This document shows, piece by piece, positions 1 to 10,783 of a stretch of DNA of 64,000 bases. Each line of letters starts with the position of its first letter. Positions within the stretch are counted from its first letter, which is position 1. The position numbers and the translations under genes are program-made. Origin of the DNA: Tetraselmis striata (taxonomy: Eukaryota; Chlorophyta; Chlorodendrophyceae; Chlorodendrales; Chlorodendraceae). The stretch lies in NCBI GenBank assembly GCA_006384855.1, contig VCJN01000664.1, forward strand, positions 1 to 64,000, read 5' to 3'. The notes below the pieces were generated by a model. It did no database searches and was not told the origin of the DNA. It saw only the letters and a program-made list of their open reading frames with translations.

Positions 1-640
1 GCGGGGCTTGCGGAGTGCACTGGCGGTGCACAGACTAGTGTGCTGCAAATAATTGGGGTGCATCGGACGCCGGATGCCCACCCACCCGGCGTTAAAGACG
101 CGTAATAACATTCACACTATATTAACACACAGATGTGTGAAAACCGGACATTCCGTGCCGGATGCATGGATGGGAATACGGCGTCCGATGCAGCCAAAAC
201 CCCAGCAACACGCTATTCTATGCACCGCCAATGCACTCCGCCAGCACCGCCTCATTCTCTGTCGATTTCGAAAACGCCCTCACATTATCCACCGCTAATT
301 GCAATTGCCACCGTGTAATGTTGTCACGATGTGCGCACACAACAACACTTACTACCGGTTCCGACGCGGATGGAGGCGGGGCTTGCGGAGTGCACTGGCG
401 GTGCACAGACTAGTGTGCTGCAAATAATTGGGGTGCATCGGACGCCGGATGCCCATCCACCCGGCGTAAAAGACGCGTAATATTCACAGTATATTAACAC
501 ACAAATGTGTGAAAACCGGACATTCCGTGCCGGATGGATGGGAATACGGCGTCTGATGCAGCCAAGCAAAACCCCAGGGACACGCTATTCTATGCACCCA
601 TACCGCCAATGCACTCCATCCGCAACCCCCGCCTCATTCC
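1..640. repeat. Two tandem foldback (MITE-like) repeat units
   Basis: Two copies of a palindromic unit lie head to tail with a spacing of about 376 bp: the first is cut by the window edge (1 to about 260), the second spans about 371-638. Each unit begins with GCGGAGTGCACTGGCGGTGC and ends with a near-perfect inverted copy. A second nested pair, TGCATCGGACGCCG and CGGCGTCCGATGCA, lies inside. No protein is encoded. The nested inverted ends suggest a non-autonomous DNA transposon; the tandem arrangement could be a duplication or a double insertion. Confidence 0.75.
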
Positions 641-1050
641 CAGTCGTACGTGCTTGTGCACACGCACGGAATGCTTGCACTGCTCCGAAACCACTGTCAC
701 ATACCCCGCTCATTGGGTACCGATTGCGGCGCATGCACGGCTAGATATTTGTTTACATAAACCCGGGGAGGGGGGGGGGGGGCACAGCAGTGTCCCGCTA
801 CTCAACCTGCATTGGATTAGGGCGACGATTGCAAACAAGACGAGGAGGCGCGCATGAACTGCTCCGAAACCACGCGATGTGCCCGGTGACCTCCATATCC
901 AGCACGTGCACCGATGCAAGTAATAAGGACAGGACCCCCCCCCCCCCCCCCCCCCGCCAAAGTGGAGGAAGTGTAGGAGTACAACCGGAGCATGCCGTGT
1001 TCCATTGTCGCTTATTTACAAGCACGGGCGGTGCTGCCAGACCCGATCGT
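641..1050. other. Non-coding stretch with poly-G and poly-C runs
   Basis: No gene recognised. It contains a G run near 768-782 and a C run near 934-955, and is the 3' flank of the minus-strand gene that stops at 1051. Confidence 0.5.
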
Positions 1051-4047
1051 CTACGGCGGGATGGAGGCGGCAGCGGCAGGAGCAGGAGCCGCAGCCTCAG
1101 CAACAAGCCGCAGCTCCTTCGCTCTCGCATGGATGCTGGCGTAGTCCTCGTCACTGTACAAATGGTTTGGCAACACAGCGTCACCCCCAAAGTGGGCCAC
1201 ATACTGCGCCGCCAACTCGTGGTTGCGTTTCTCCGCAGCATCACTGCGGGGGGTGATGTGTGGGTACAGTGCCTCGTTGTAGGCTACCAGGAACGGCGTG
1301 TACTGGGTAGGGTCGTCCGCACGGCCGCAGCCAGGCAGTCCCAGAAGGTGCCCCTGCCCGTACAAGCGGACATTGCCACGCCCCTGACACTTGAGACAGG
1401 GTTTACCGCCGGGCTTATCAACTGGGGCGCCCGCGGGCCCGCGGTGCGTCGTGTCCGACCCAAACATGTACCCATGGTATTGTTCCATGTAGGGCTTGTT
1501 CTCCTCGGGGACACCCATGCCACGCTCCAAGTCCTCCAGGGGCTGCATCAAGTTCTTGTGGCTCGTGATGAAGTTGGCAGCTCCCGGATCTGTCTCCGCC
1601 AGCGTCCTCTCCGTGAGGCGGTGATTCTCGTGGCCCTTTTCATGTCAACACATGGATGGCACTCAGTCCCCGCCCCCGCCCCCGCTCCCGCCACCGGCGT
1701 GGGGGGGGGGGGGGGGGGGGGGGCGCACCCGGTACCGAATGTGCTTCACGGCATCTGTGAAGCTCACTTCTGGCCCGCGGTACACCTCAGTGGGGCGGCA
1801 GTGGCACGTGCATGCAAGGATGGCCTGCAGATTTGGAGCCTGCCCATCAATGTGGGTGATCTGAGCGGGGGCATTCGCCGGGGTGAACAGCAACGCGATC
1901 ACCGGCCACGACCAAAACCCTGGTGCTAGCTCGCCGGCCTTCTCGGCACCAGCCACGAAAGCGCGCCGCAATTCCAGCAAGGCGGCAAACAAGGCCTTCC
2001 TGCAAGGCACACGCTCAGAATAAGCGACGCACGGGTCAGGGGTTGAAGGGAGCGGGGGGGGGGGGGGGGGGGGGCACCTCTTCATCTGATTCGGCCTTTT
2101 GCCGACCAAGGTCTCTGGCGCACTCCTTGCCCAATGCCACAGCTTCCACGGGTCGACTTTGCCCTCCTTTTCACCGACGTACGGCATCACCTGCGTGTGC
2201 TCCGCAATGTCCAACATGTCTTCCGGGGGCAGGATGACCTGTCGGTGTCAGGGGCACACACACGTCAAGCCAAGGCGGGCATCGGCAGCAGCAAGGCATC
2301 ATGTTTATAGGGGGGGGGGGGGGGGTTGCACCTGGATGCGCCCGCCCTGAATGCCAAAGCCCATTTCGCTCCATTGCTTGCTTGGCATGCCGACCAGACA
2401 CTCCATCGCCATCTCCAGCAAGGTCTTCTGGGCGTCACTCAGGTCCAACTTAAACGGCGTGGGCTGGCCCGATTGCAACTGCTTGTTGCCGATGAAACGC
2501 GCCCGCAGGGCTTGGCTGGGAGATATCAGCTCCATTGGGGTGCCGCCTTCATGCACGGCGGGTGGCACGCTCGAAGAACCTCCCGCTCCTTTCAGCCTCT
2601 TGGTAGACTTGCGCCACTGACAGCTTCAACCGCCACGCACCGTTTGCACTTCGAGGTACGCCGATTGCCGCCGGCGGTATTGAACGCGGCCGCTGCAAAG
2701 AACACACCATCTGGAGCATGGAGGATGCCCGTGCATCCCTTCAGGCGAACCTCATCTACCCGCCTCACCGCCCGCTCCGGTGCTTTCCCCGCGGCCGCCT
2801 CCTGCTGGATGAGGCTTGACGGATCCTGGTTCAGGACTGTTTCCACTAGCGCCACTGTCGCCCCCATGGAGACAGACTTCCAGCCTCGCACCTGCGGGTT
2901 GCATGGCCCACGCACGCGCTCACCCCCCACTGTGTGTCAGCGCTGCATGCTACTTGCCAAGTGCTGCATGCCAAGAGGTAGGGGCGGGGGGGCGGACCTG
3001 GGCAATGCGCCTTGCAGCCCAGGGCGTGAACGGTCGCAGGCCATCCTCGGGCTTGCCCACCCGCGCACACAAGTCCATGGGGACGATGTCCGTGTCAGTA
3101 GGAGCACGGATGACGCCGTCCTGGGCACTCCGTTGCTGCACAACGTTGTTGCGAAAGCTTTCCAGGGCTTCCGTGCTGAATTCTCTGCACGTCCCCGCGC
3201 TCAACAGTGCAGCGCGACGCTCGTCCTCGGGCTTCAACTTCAGCAAGCAGTAGATGAAGAACAGCACCCGCCACCCGCAGGTCCAAATGTCATCTTGTCG
3301 CTGGTCCACCGCCACGGGGATAGTGCGAGCCTCCGCCTCCGCTACTCTCAGGAGGTGTGTCACGTTCTCCCAGCACAAGCCGGCACGCACCCCCGGATCA
3401 GGCGACTTCATCACCCGGGTCACGAACTCACGGAACATGGACATGATCAGCCTATGCTGCGAGTTGGTTTCTTTCATCATCGAGTCGAAGACTAGGGGCC
3501 CGGTTTCCGCAGCGTCCACCACCAAGGCAGTGAGGTGGATGGAGACACAGACCGGAATCACGAAGGTGCGCACGTCCGATAAGGGCTGGGCCGCCGGGGG
3601 AGGGTTCTGGAAGCAACGGGCCCGCCGGAAGGATGCCTGCTGTGCTCGCACGTCCATCTCCCACTGCCCAATGCTATCGCCCTCTCCCAACAACTTCCTG
3701 CGCAGATAGGCCTCGTTCCCGGACACCATGCTCAGAACCACGACGTTTGTACTCCCTTCCGCTCCGCCGCGTCCTTCGCTGAACCCAACCAGGTCTCGTG
3801 CGATGTGCGACAACAAACCCACCTCTAGCAGCCCGGGAGCGTTCAGTTCCGGGTCTGACGTCGGGGCCACATTAGGGAACTTTCTCAGCAAGGCCTTCGC
3901 GGCGTCTTCTCCGAGAAGCCTCCACAGCTCCAGGCGTACGGGGTCATAGGTACCACCATCGTGTAGCCACCGCTCGAGGTAGGCTTGCAACCTCGTCGTC
4001 GCATCTTCCTCAGCGAGGAGCTCGGGGGAATTAACACTGTTTGACAT
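1051..4047 (-). CDS. Ulp1/C48-like cysteine protease protein, six exons
   Basis: Inferred exons (minus strand): 4047-2998, 2891-2769, 2616-2332, 2238-2078, 1999-1729, 1635-1051, giving about 824 aa in one frame. The first exon (350 aa) holds a protease-like core: His171 in SIHLTALVVD, Asp188 in VFDSM, a Gln at 249 or 251 and Cys257 in DDIWTCGW, the His-Asp-Gln-Cys order of the Ulp1/adenain (C48) fold. The rest is unrecognised; it has a CLKCQGRG pair of cysteines near 1400. Several introns start GTGC or GTCC followed at once by a long C tract, for example near 2310, 2055 and 1700. The join between exons 2 and 3 and the last acceptor are the least certain. It is divergent from the gene at 4482. 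C48-like domains occur both in SUMO proteases and in some DNA transposons, so a mobile origin is possible. Confidence 0.6.
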
Positions 4048-4481
4048 GGCGGCAGGTTTATGGGGGGGGGGGGGGGGGGGTCTTGGGTGCCCACGCACGG
4101 GGATTTGCGGCGCTGGGTGGAGCGGCGGACACTCACCCGTTCCGCCTCTACATGTCGTGCACACCGCTGCTGCACACCGCTGCCGCACACCGGTGCGCAT
4201 ATTCGTCGCGCACATATACACGCGCGCCCTACCGCATATATTATCCCGGATTCACTCGGTGAAACCACGTATTCAAAACGCCGTGCTGCTTCAACAATAT
4301 ACACTGCGAAATTACCCCGACACAATGCCGCACCGACTAGCCCTTCACATGCATACCAGTAGTAGTGGCGCGCTGCTCCTCGCCTCCGCTGTGTCGTTGA
4401 CTGCCCCGGAAGGCGGTGTTAGTTTCTCCACCTCGCCCCCCCCCCCCCCCCCCCCCCCCCGCTTTCACCGCTCACAGCGCC
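4048..4481. promoter_or_regulatory. Divergent intergenic region between two genes
   Basis: This 434-bp gap separates the two start codons of a head-to-head gene pair. It has a triplicated CACACCGCTGC-like motif near 4157-4195, an AT-rich block CGCATATATTATCC near 4232, and a C run just before the plus-strand start. The poly-G run near 4061 lies in the 5' leader of the minus gene. A shared promoter is inferred only from the arrangement. Confidence 0.4.
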
Positions 4482-5611
4482 ATGGCAGACCTCGTCTCCC
4501 GGGCAAAAGCCATCGTTATCACAAAGAAAACCCGTGCAGAGGTGCCCTTATGCCTGGTGTTCGCGGCGCAGTCCGTGGAGACAATGGTTGCCCACGCGGC
4601 AAAGTCGCAACCAGCAGATCTGCGGGTCTACCCCTCAGAAGACGACGCCAGGAAGGGTTCCTGGGGCGCACCTCTGCAGGAGTTTGCAGCCCGGCTTAGG
4701 AACCAATCCGGCGGGGGGCCGCTGCGACAACAACTCGAGGCCGCGCAGTATACGCTGCCAGAGGGGGTGCTGGCCTTCTATGTCACGCCCGCAGATCGCA
4801 CCGGCATCACGGACCCCTCCAGCGCTGCTGGGGCTGCCTCGTCCTCCTCGACAAGGTCGCGCGCCAGCACCGACACCATCACTGTCATGCGTGCAGAGAT
4901 CCAGGCCGTATGGCCACGAGATGATGACGACGTGTACTTGCCGGTGCAAGGTGCGTTGGGCGAGGTTGTTGCCCCTGACTGGGCGGCGGGCCTTGTTGTC
5001 TCGCGTGTCCGCGCCGCCGGCATCGAGGAGGACGAGAAAGACATGAGGAAACGCGTGACAAGGTGGGCACGCAACAAAACACTCCACCCACCACATAAGC
5101 ACGCACCTACTCGTGGCTAACTTGTGCCGCGCGCAGGTTCGTCCGGGAGCGCCGTAAGGCCCACCTAAACGCCAAGGCTTCCACAGTGCCAGCGGCGCAA
5201 CTCGTGGTGGCCGAGGAGGCCGCGTCCTCAGCCGCATGGAGGCGAAACTATTGTGGCTTGTTGTGGGCGTCCGGGCACAGGGGGCGTCCCGACGCCAAGG
5301 CAAAGAAGCTCATGGCGGCGTCGTCGACGGCACAGCCTCCCGTGGTGGTGAAGACACTGACGGCCGCCGTTCTCCCTCCGGACGCGCCGCTGCCCCGCCC
5401 ACCCCTAACTGAGAAGGAGCTGTGCTGGATGAACGCCGCCGACAAGAAGCAGTCGGACGCCGACAAGAAGCGGAAGAGGCCAGTGGAGAAGCGCCCAGGT
5501 AAGAAACTGACGGTCGCGGAGTCGGAGGCGGAGTCGGAGGCGGAGGCGGAGGCAGCGAGGTCGTCGAAGCGGCGGGTCCCCCGGGCACGCAAGAACAAGA
5601 ACAAGCAGTAG
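4482..5611 (+). CDS. Unknown protein with basic nuclear-type tail, two exons
   Basis: Exons 4482-5062 and 5137-5611 join in frame (donor AG|GTGGGC, acceptor GCGCAG) to give 351 aa. I do not recognise the family. The N-terminal half is of mixed composition with a Ser/Ala-rich stretch. The C-terminal third is very basic and low-complexity: KKRKRPVEKRPGKK, an acidic ESEAESEAEAEA block, then KRRVPRARKNKNKQ at the end. This pattern suggests nuclear location or nucleic-acid binding, which is inference. The gene is divergent from the C48-like protease gene, so the two may be co-expressed. It ends just before a dense set of C and G runs at 5620-5727. Confidence 0.6.
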
Positions 5612-6974
5612 CTTCCCCCCCCCTCCCCTCACCCCCCCCCCCCGGCCAGCGGCGGGGGGGGGGGGGGCGCGGGGGGGGCGTGGTCCCCCTGCCCCCGCCC
5701 CCGCCCCCCCCCCCCCCCCCCCCCCCCGGGGGCCACATTCCCCGATGGCAGCTGTCGCGAATATTGTAATTCAAACATTCTTCGGCAAACCGCTGCCTGC
5801 CCCCGCCCTCCCCCTCGCGAATATTTATGTAACGTGAGCACTCTTTGGCAAAACATGGCAGCCAAACCACCCATCTGATGACCTTTGATCGGACGGCTGG
5901 CAGGCCCGTTCAGCAGTACTAGCTATAATGTACACAAAATTCCCCAGTGTTACCAAATACGTACGGCTGCGATTTGCGCTCCCATGTACTAATAGTCGTA
6001 GTTATCCACAGGACCACTCGTCATCGTGCCCGGGTTCGTACTAGATACCCGGTACCGGCTCAATAAATATATCGCGTACTACCCGGTACTACACGGACAA
6101 CCTTGTACCTTATACGTCAGTGCCATGTAACAATTCACCGGGCTAGTACGACTACCAGAATGATGACAAAAAGGATTTATCGCCCGCCGGCAATAACGCC
6201 GGATGTACTCGCACGTAACTGGATGGACGTGCCGCCACCAGCAGCAGCCTTCACGGATAAATATAGTCGCTAGTAGTAGTGCTTCGTCACCTAATGTCAC
6301 ATCTGAATCTCACAGTGGATGGTTCGCGGTAGGTGAGCCCCGGAAGACCCACGCCACGCTCCGTATGGGCCCGAAATACCCTCGATACAAATCGACGACG
6401 TCCTACGACGTCATATTTGCGCTAATCTAGATCCGATCGAATCTACGACGTCTTAGATTGAATTCGCGATCTAAAGAGTTTTCGAAAAAGGACTTTTCGT
6501 GTATTGTATTAGCAGCAAATATACGAGTCTGGCTGTTCTAGGCTTCTAGCGGCGTTTTGAATATGGGTTTTAGTAGTAGAATTAGGATTCGCTCGCGAAA
6601 TTGAAATTTACATTGATTTGTAACATGCTGACTTGCTGCTCTCCGCTGCCCAAGCCGAGTTGCTTGGACCTGCTTTATGTAACCGCCGTCGGAACCCTAG
6701 GGATTACGGATGCAGCTTCCGGCCTTCCTCGTTTTCGCCCGCGCCCCTCCCCTTCCAGGCCGTTACTAATAACCCATGTGCTCGGTGCAGCTACTCAGAT
6801 ATCACACAATCATGACAACACCGCCCGAAACACGTGACGTCCCCATCGCTGATTACCACACCCCGCCACACACAACAAATACTCATCACTCTCGTGAAGG
6901 AGGACATCGCAGCCCCCACCAATCATACTAGCCGGCTCAGCGGTGGATAAATAATGAGCACCACATAGCTATTC
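5612..6974. other. Intergenic stretch without recognised gene
   Basis: It starts with alternating C and G homopolymer runs (5620-5727). A short internal duplication follows near 5754-5855 (TCGCGAATATT, then a CTTTGGCAAA or TTCGGCAAA ending). The remainder is lower in GC and shows no convincing open frame or RNA gene. Confidence 0.5.
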
Positions 6975-7206
6975 CGGTCAGCCCCCATCTCACCTTGGTA
7001 GCCGCAGGCGGGACGCTTCGGCTGCCCAAGCTTGCCTGCTGAGCTCTGAATGGGATGGTCTTGACTTAGGTAGGGACAGCAGGGGGGCGCTGCTGTCCTA
7101 GCTTCAGCCCGCTGGAAGGAGGAGGGGCTTGGGCACACTGGAGGAAGGCCGTTAGCTTGAGCTGTAATTACACCTAGTGTTCCCTATCATGGTCAGAGAT
7201 AGCAAG
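6975..7206 (+). repeat. Dispersed repeat, copy 1
   Basis: About 230 bp that recur inverted at 26175-26400. A 29-bp core spanning roughly 7075-7103 (beginning GACAGCAGGGGGGCGCTG) is identical in both copies. The flanking parts match with scattered differences (for example CTTGCCTGCTGAGCTCTG, and the end motif AGAGATAGCA). No coding capacity is seen. It is probably a SINE or MITE; no clear terminal repeats or A tail distinguish the two. Confidence 0.65.
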
Positions 7207-7385
7207 TCCTAAGAACAACTCAGTCTGGGCCAATGGATGCATCATACTAGCAGTTGTAATCAATTTCAATTTCAATTTCAATTTGGTGCATCTGCCTTGC
7301 TTGTTATTTTGTCCCAGCTAGGACAAAAATGGTATGACGTCTCGCTCGGGACGGACATAGCTCGTGGTCTTGGCCATATCATTAG

Positions 7386-7907
7386 GTGCATGAGGAGGAC
7401 AAGTGTCCTGAAACTCTTGGTGATTGGGAGTCGAGATTCGTCATCGGGCTTGTGAAGTCGCGCGAGACTACCGAAGACACGTTGACCGTGGCCGTACACG
7501 AGCCTTTCCATGCCGATGCAAAGGGCAAACCTCTCATGCCCCTATGGTTGTACGCGCAGACAAAAGGAGGGAAGAAGCCAGTTGACACAAGCTGGGAGAA
7601 GTTCCTGGCGCTTCCTTGGAATCTTGTTGAAGCCGTCCCTCTATCATATGCGAAGGCCATCCACGACGCGTCGGGGAGTCGCGAGGTGTTCAACGAGGAC
7701 GGCACCATGGTCAGAAAGAAGCGGTACGGCAAAAGTGTCCAAGTCGTGAAGACATACGCGCAAACTGGGTGGCAAATCATCCAGCCACGAAACAACTGCG
7801 TCCACGTCATGTCAACCACCCCAGCGCAACGCAAACCCGGCCGAGTCGTCAAGTTTAACGCAGCCACGAAGAAGGACTTGCTTGTGTTGGGGATGCTCAA
7901 CGAGTAA
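7386..7907 (+). CDS. Hypothetical protein, probably a terminal exon
   Basis: An open frame of about 173 codons ends at 7907. It begins right after an ATTAG that could be a splice acceptor, so the start is probably an exon boundary and not the initiator; upstream exons were not found. The protein is mixed alpha/beta-like, with EDTLTVAVHEPF, a Lys-rich middle (VRKKRYGKSVQVVKTY) and a compact end VLGMLNE. I do not recognise it. It could be the C-terminal part of a host gene or of a transposon protein. Confidence 0.4.
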   Translation: MHEEDKCPETLGDWESRFVIGLVKSRETTEDTLTVAVHEPFHADAKGKPLMPLWLYAQTKGGKKPVDTSWEKFLALPWNLVEAVPLSYAKAIHDASGSREVFNEDGTMVRKKRYGKSVQVVKTYAQTGWQIIQPRNNCVHVMSTTPAQRKPGRVVKFNAATKKDLLVLGMLNE

Positions 7908-8159
7908 CCTCTTAGCAGCGTCTTGTGGCTAGGCGATGGATTTAATCATAATGATAATCCAGCGAAGCGTCGATTTTTCGGCGGTGAGCTTCATTGCCGT
8001 ATGGGTACCCGTATAGTGCAGCGGATCGGGCCTATAGGTGCATGACTAAAGCGCTTATCTACTGGTATGTACTACTAAGTACTATAATCCACCCACCCAC
8101 CCACCCGCCCACGGTCCTTAATTACACAGCCGTCCAATTACAATCTCACGCTTGGAAGG

Positions 8160-8330
8160 CTATGAGCGCGCAGCGCGCAGGGTCGGTACTCGCTACTGGT
8201 GCTCGCTACTGGCTACTCGCTACTCGTACTGGCTATACTCGGTACTCGCTACTGGTAATCCTTACTCGTTACTCGCCAATGGTACTCGCTACTCGCCCCT
8301 GGTAACGGTACTGAAAAAATGGTAAATGGT
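8160..8330. repeat. Degenerate TACTCGC/TACTGG short repeat
   Basis: Loosely repeated GGTACTCGCTACT and CTACTGGT words fill this stretch, with an AT-rich end (TGGTACTAAAAAAT). Simple repeat; no other function seen. Confidence 0.55.
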
Positions 8331-8379
8331 ACTAAAAAATCGACCCATCCCTGATTCAACTGTCAAGTTACTTCACAAT

Positions 8380-9480
8380 ATTGACCCCCGCGGTCGGATC
8401 ACTTTTCCAGTCGGATCACGAGTCAGCCCGCAAGATTCCCCATGCTGCTTATTTGGCCGCCGCTGCGCGGGGACTGGGCCGTCTTTGCCCGGGCGGAGGT
8501 TCCACGCTTGTCACTTGCCCTGGCCCCATGTGTGGTATTGATCCCTTATTATGGTTCGCTCTACGGATGGCTCGAACCGGAGCGCTACGGATTTCGTCGT
8601 GGATCATCTACCCATATTCCCCGTAGCGAACTACAAGCACCACATGCATACCACTTTGAAGAATCTGTGGGCATCTGTGGCAATTGATGCGGGGGCGGCG
8701 CTTGACCGGGACCGTTCGGGAGCCGGCGACTTGACCCTTGAGACGAGTGGGCTGCGCCCAGCGGACCGCTCGCGGCCGTCGGACCTGACGCTGGCGGGGT
8801 GGGGGGGGGGGGGGGGGGGGCGGCGGCGTGCGATTACATGATCGGCTTCGCGTGCGTGTCCTCCACGACCCCCACTTGGAGCAACGACCCCCGCTGGTTC
8901 ACCCCGGGAATCGCGGCGACCGAGGCGGAGCATGCATGGTAAGTTGGCAGTGGACCGGGCGTCTTCCGTCTAAGTGCATGGTGTTCACCGGTACTACCCT
9001 CTTGTGGTTGAGGACCGCGGCCGTCTCGGGAAGTCCGCTTTGACGGTGTATATGCGTGTCTTTTGCGAGGGTTTCGCAAACTACCCGCCACCTCCGTTCC
9101 GCGTTTCCCACATCGCATGTTGGACCGACCTATAAAGATAATTGACTTACTGTTTGGTCTACATCTTCGCGGTGTTGTTGGCTATGCGCAACTTCCCTAG
9201 CGGTCCTTCCGCCCCGACCGCTTGCTTTCTTCGTGGTCAATCCGTTCAGGCACTTCGGAACTTCGTCGCCAGCCAACCTGCTGAGTTCCGCCGTCACCTG
9301 TCGCGCACACGGCGGGGGCTGTTGCAGCGGGGCTCGGCTTGCGTGCATGGTACCCTGGGCGGCATTCTCTCTGCCGGTGTGCAGATGGCCAAGTGTGATG
9401 CGTGTGCTCGTGCCCATTCTGCGTCTTCTCATGTTATTGCTTCAACCCCGCTGTCGCTGTAGAGGACCTTTCTGACTGTC
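8380..9480 (+). pseudogene. LINE-like remnant, C-terminal region
   Basis: Protein-like fragments in changing plus-strand frames resemble the C-terminal domain of algal and protist LINE-type reverse transcriptases. The words RPSDLTLAGW, then PGIAATEAEHAW, then a shifted frame with KLAVDRASSV, HRYYPLVVEDRGRLG and later RRHLSRTRRGLLQRG follow the expected order of a domain that reads RP-D-L, PG-AA-AE-K, PLV-E--GR-G and W-RLS---RGN. The frame changes at least twice and has internal stops. A G run interrupts it at about 8801-8822. No RT core is seen upstream. The family resemblance is from memory and moderate. Confidence 0.4.
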
Positions 9481-10783
9481 CTTTATTGGTGATTTCCGAT
9501 ATCGCTTTCTGCTGCTAGCTCATGTAAATATTATATAATATTGACTTGCCCCCACTTTGTCCCATCTTGTACAAAATGCTCCAAAACCAGCATTGGATAT
9601 GCGTCGCGGCTTGTGTGCACGCTGATGAATGTCGCCCTGCACCCTAGTTCTACAAACCCAAGCTACACCACCTGTGAGTCTTATGTACTGATAGTAGACC
9701 CGGGAACTAGGGTATAATCAAACCCTACGGTGCAAAATGAAAAACACGGTGCAAAATAGGCTCAATTACTGTTTGGTGATCTTTTTTACTTTAAAGGTCT
9801 GCGGGTAGGGAGCAGGCGGCAGTCAGCAAACATCAGCCAGCAGTAAAGGGGGGGATAAAGTCAGCAGGTGTGTGTGTTGGGGGGGGGGGGGGGGGGTACC
9901 AAATATGTTTTATTTGGCTTACATCATCAGGAGCACAGATCCGTTGCAGTGCTGGCCTAGGCGGCGGCGGTGCTGTCCTCCGCCATCGCCTCTTCCGCCA
10001 TCGCTGCTGCGCCCTGCTTCGCGGCAGACTGGTCTCCCTCCATATAATTGACGAAGAGTGACGAGACGAGGATGACAGGTAGTGGTGCCTGGGTGAGCGT
10101 GAAGTGAGGATAAGTTCGGCTGGTGCGTGTGGTCTACAGGTCTATGCCCCGATGCGGCGACATGTTAGGGTGCGGGCGAGTACGGTGCTATCCGCAGCGC
10201 TCCGACCGCCGGAACCGTCGCCACACGGCTTATTATCATTGGCGGGCGCCATCCAAACGTTATCCAGTAAGGTTTAGGGCATTTTGGGTATCTGCACTGC
10301 AGCCCCTTTTCGGGAAGTACTGCAGGCTGCAGTGCACTAGCTTAACTGCAGCCTGCAGTGCAGTATATACTGCAGCCCAACTCTGGTACCAACCGTAGCT
10401 AGTTACCTGTAGCCGTGTTATGGCCACTATATTGCAATCCGAATACCCTCCGCCCTCACTCAACGTAAAATCTTACTCCGTGCACGAGAACGCGAGTACC
10501 AGTAGGACGGTACCGCCGGCTGATTCATCATGCATCAGCACGCTCGTCGCACGGCGCACAGAGGTAAAGCGACTATGGGCGCCAGGGCTCACTGCTCGGG
10601 ATGTTCTTGCTGCATGATGTTATTATACTTTTCAATTGCCGCCATACGGGTAGAACGAGTGAGGATTATGGGATAAGCGTTACAACATGCAATTGAAGAC
10701 ACTGCAGCCTCGCATCAGCTGTTCTGCAGTTTGACAGGAGCTGCCTGGCGATGACACTATACATGGGACATGCCGTGCGTGCT
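9481..10783. other. Intergenic stretch, no gene recognised
   Basis: Holds a G run at about 9879-9896, a twice-repeated CGGTGCAAAAT near 9728-9760, and a CTGCAG-rich inverted repeat at 10311-10376 (CTGCAGGCTGCAG against CTGCAGCCTGCAG). Open frames here look spurious. Confidence 0.45.

Noticed and set aside
790-1929. A 379-codon plus-strand frame across 790-1929
   Set aside because: It is antisense to the well-supported minus-strand exons, crosses their poly-C introns and is rich in frame-shadow residues.
2326-3495. A 389-codon plus-strand frame across 2326-3495
   Set aside because: Shadow of the C48-like protease gene in a GC-rich region; no domain and no codon logic.
5310-5870. Pro/Gly-rich minus-strand frame over 5310-5870
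   Set aside because: Antisense to exon 2 of the basic protein and to homopolymer runs; composition is that of the runs.
10311-10376. CTGCAG-rich inverted repeat considered as a terminator or origin
   Set aside because: Short, isolated, with no neighbouring gene end or AT-rich element to support either role.
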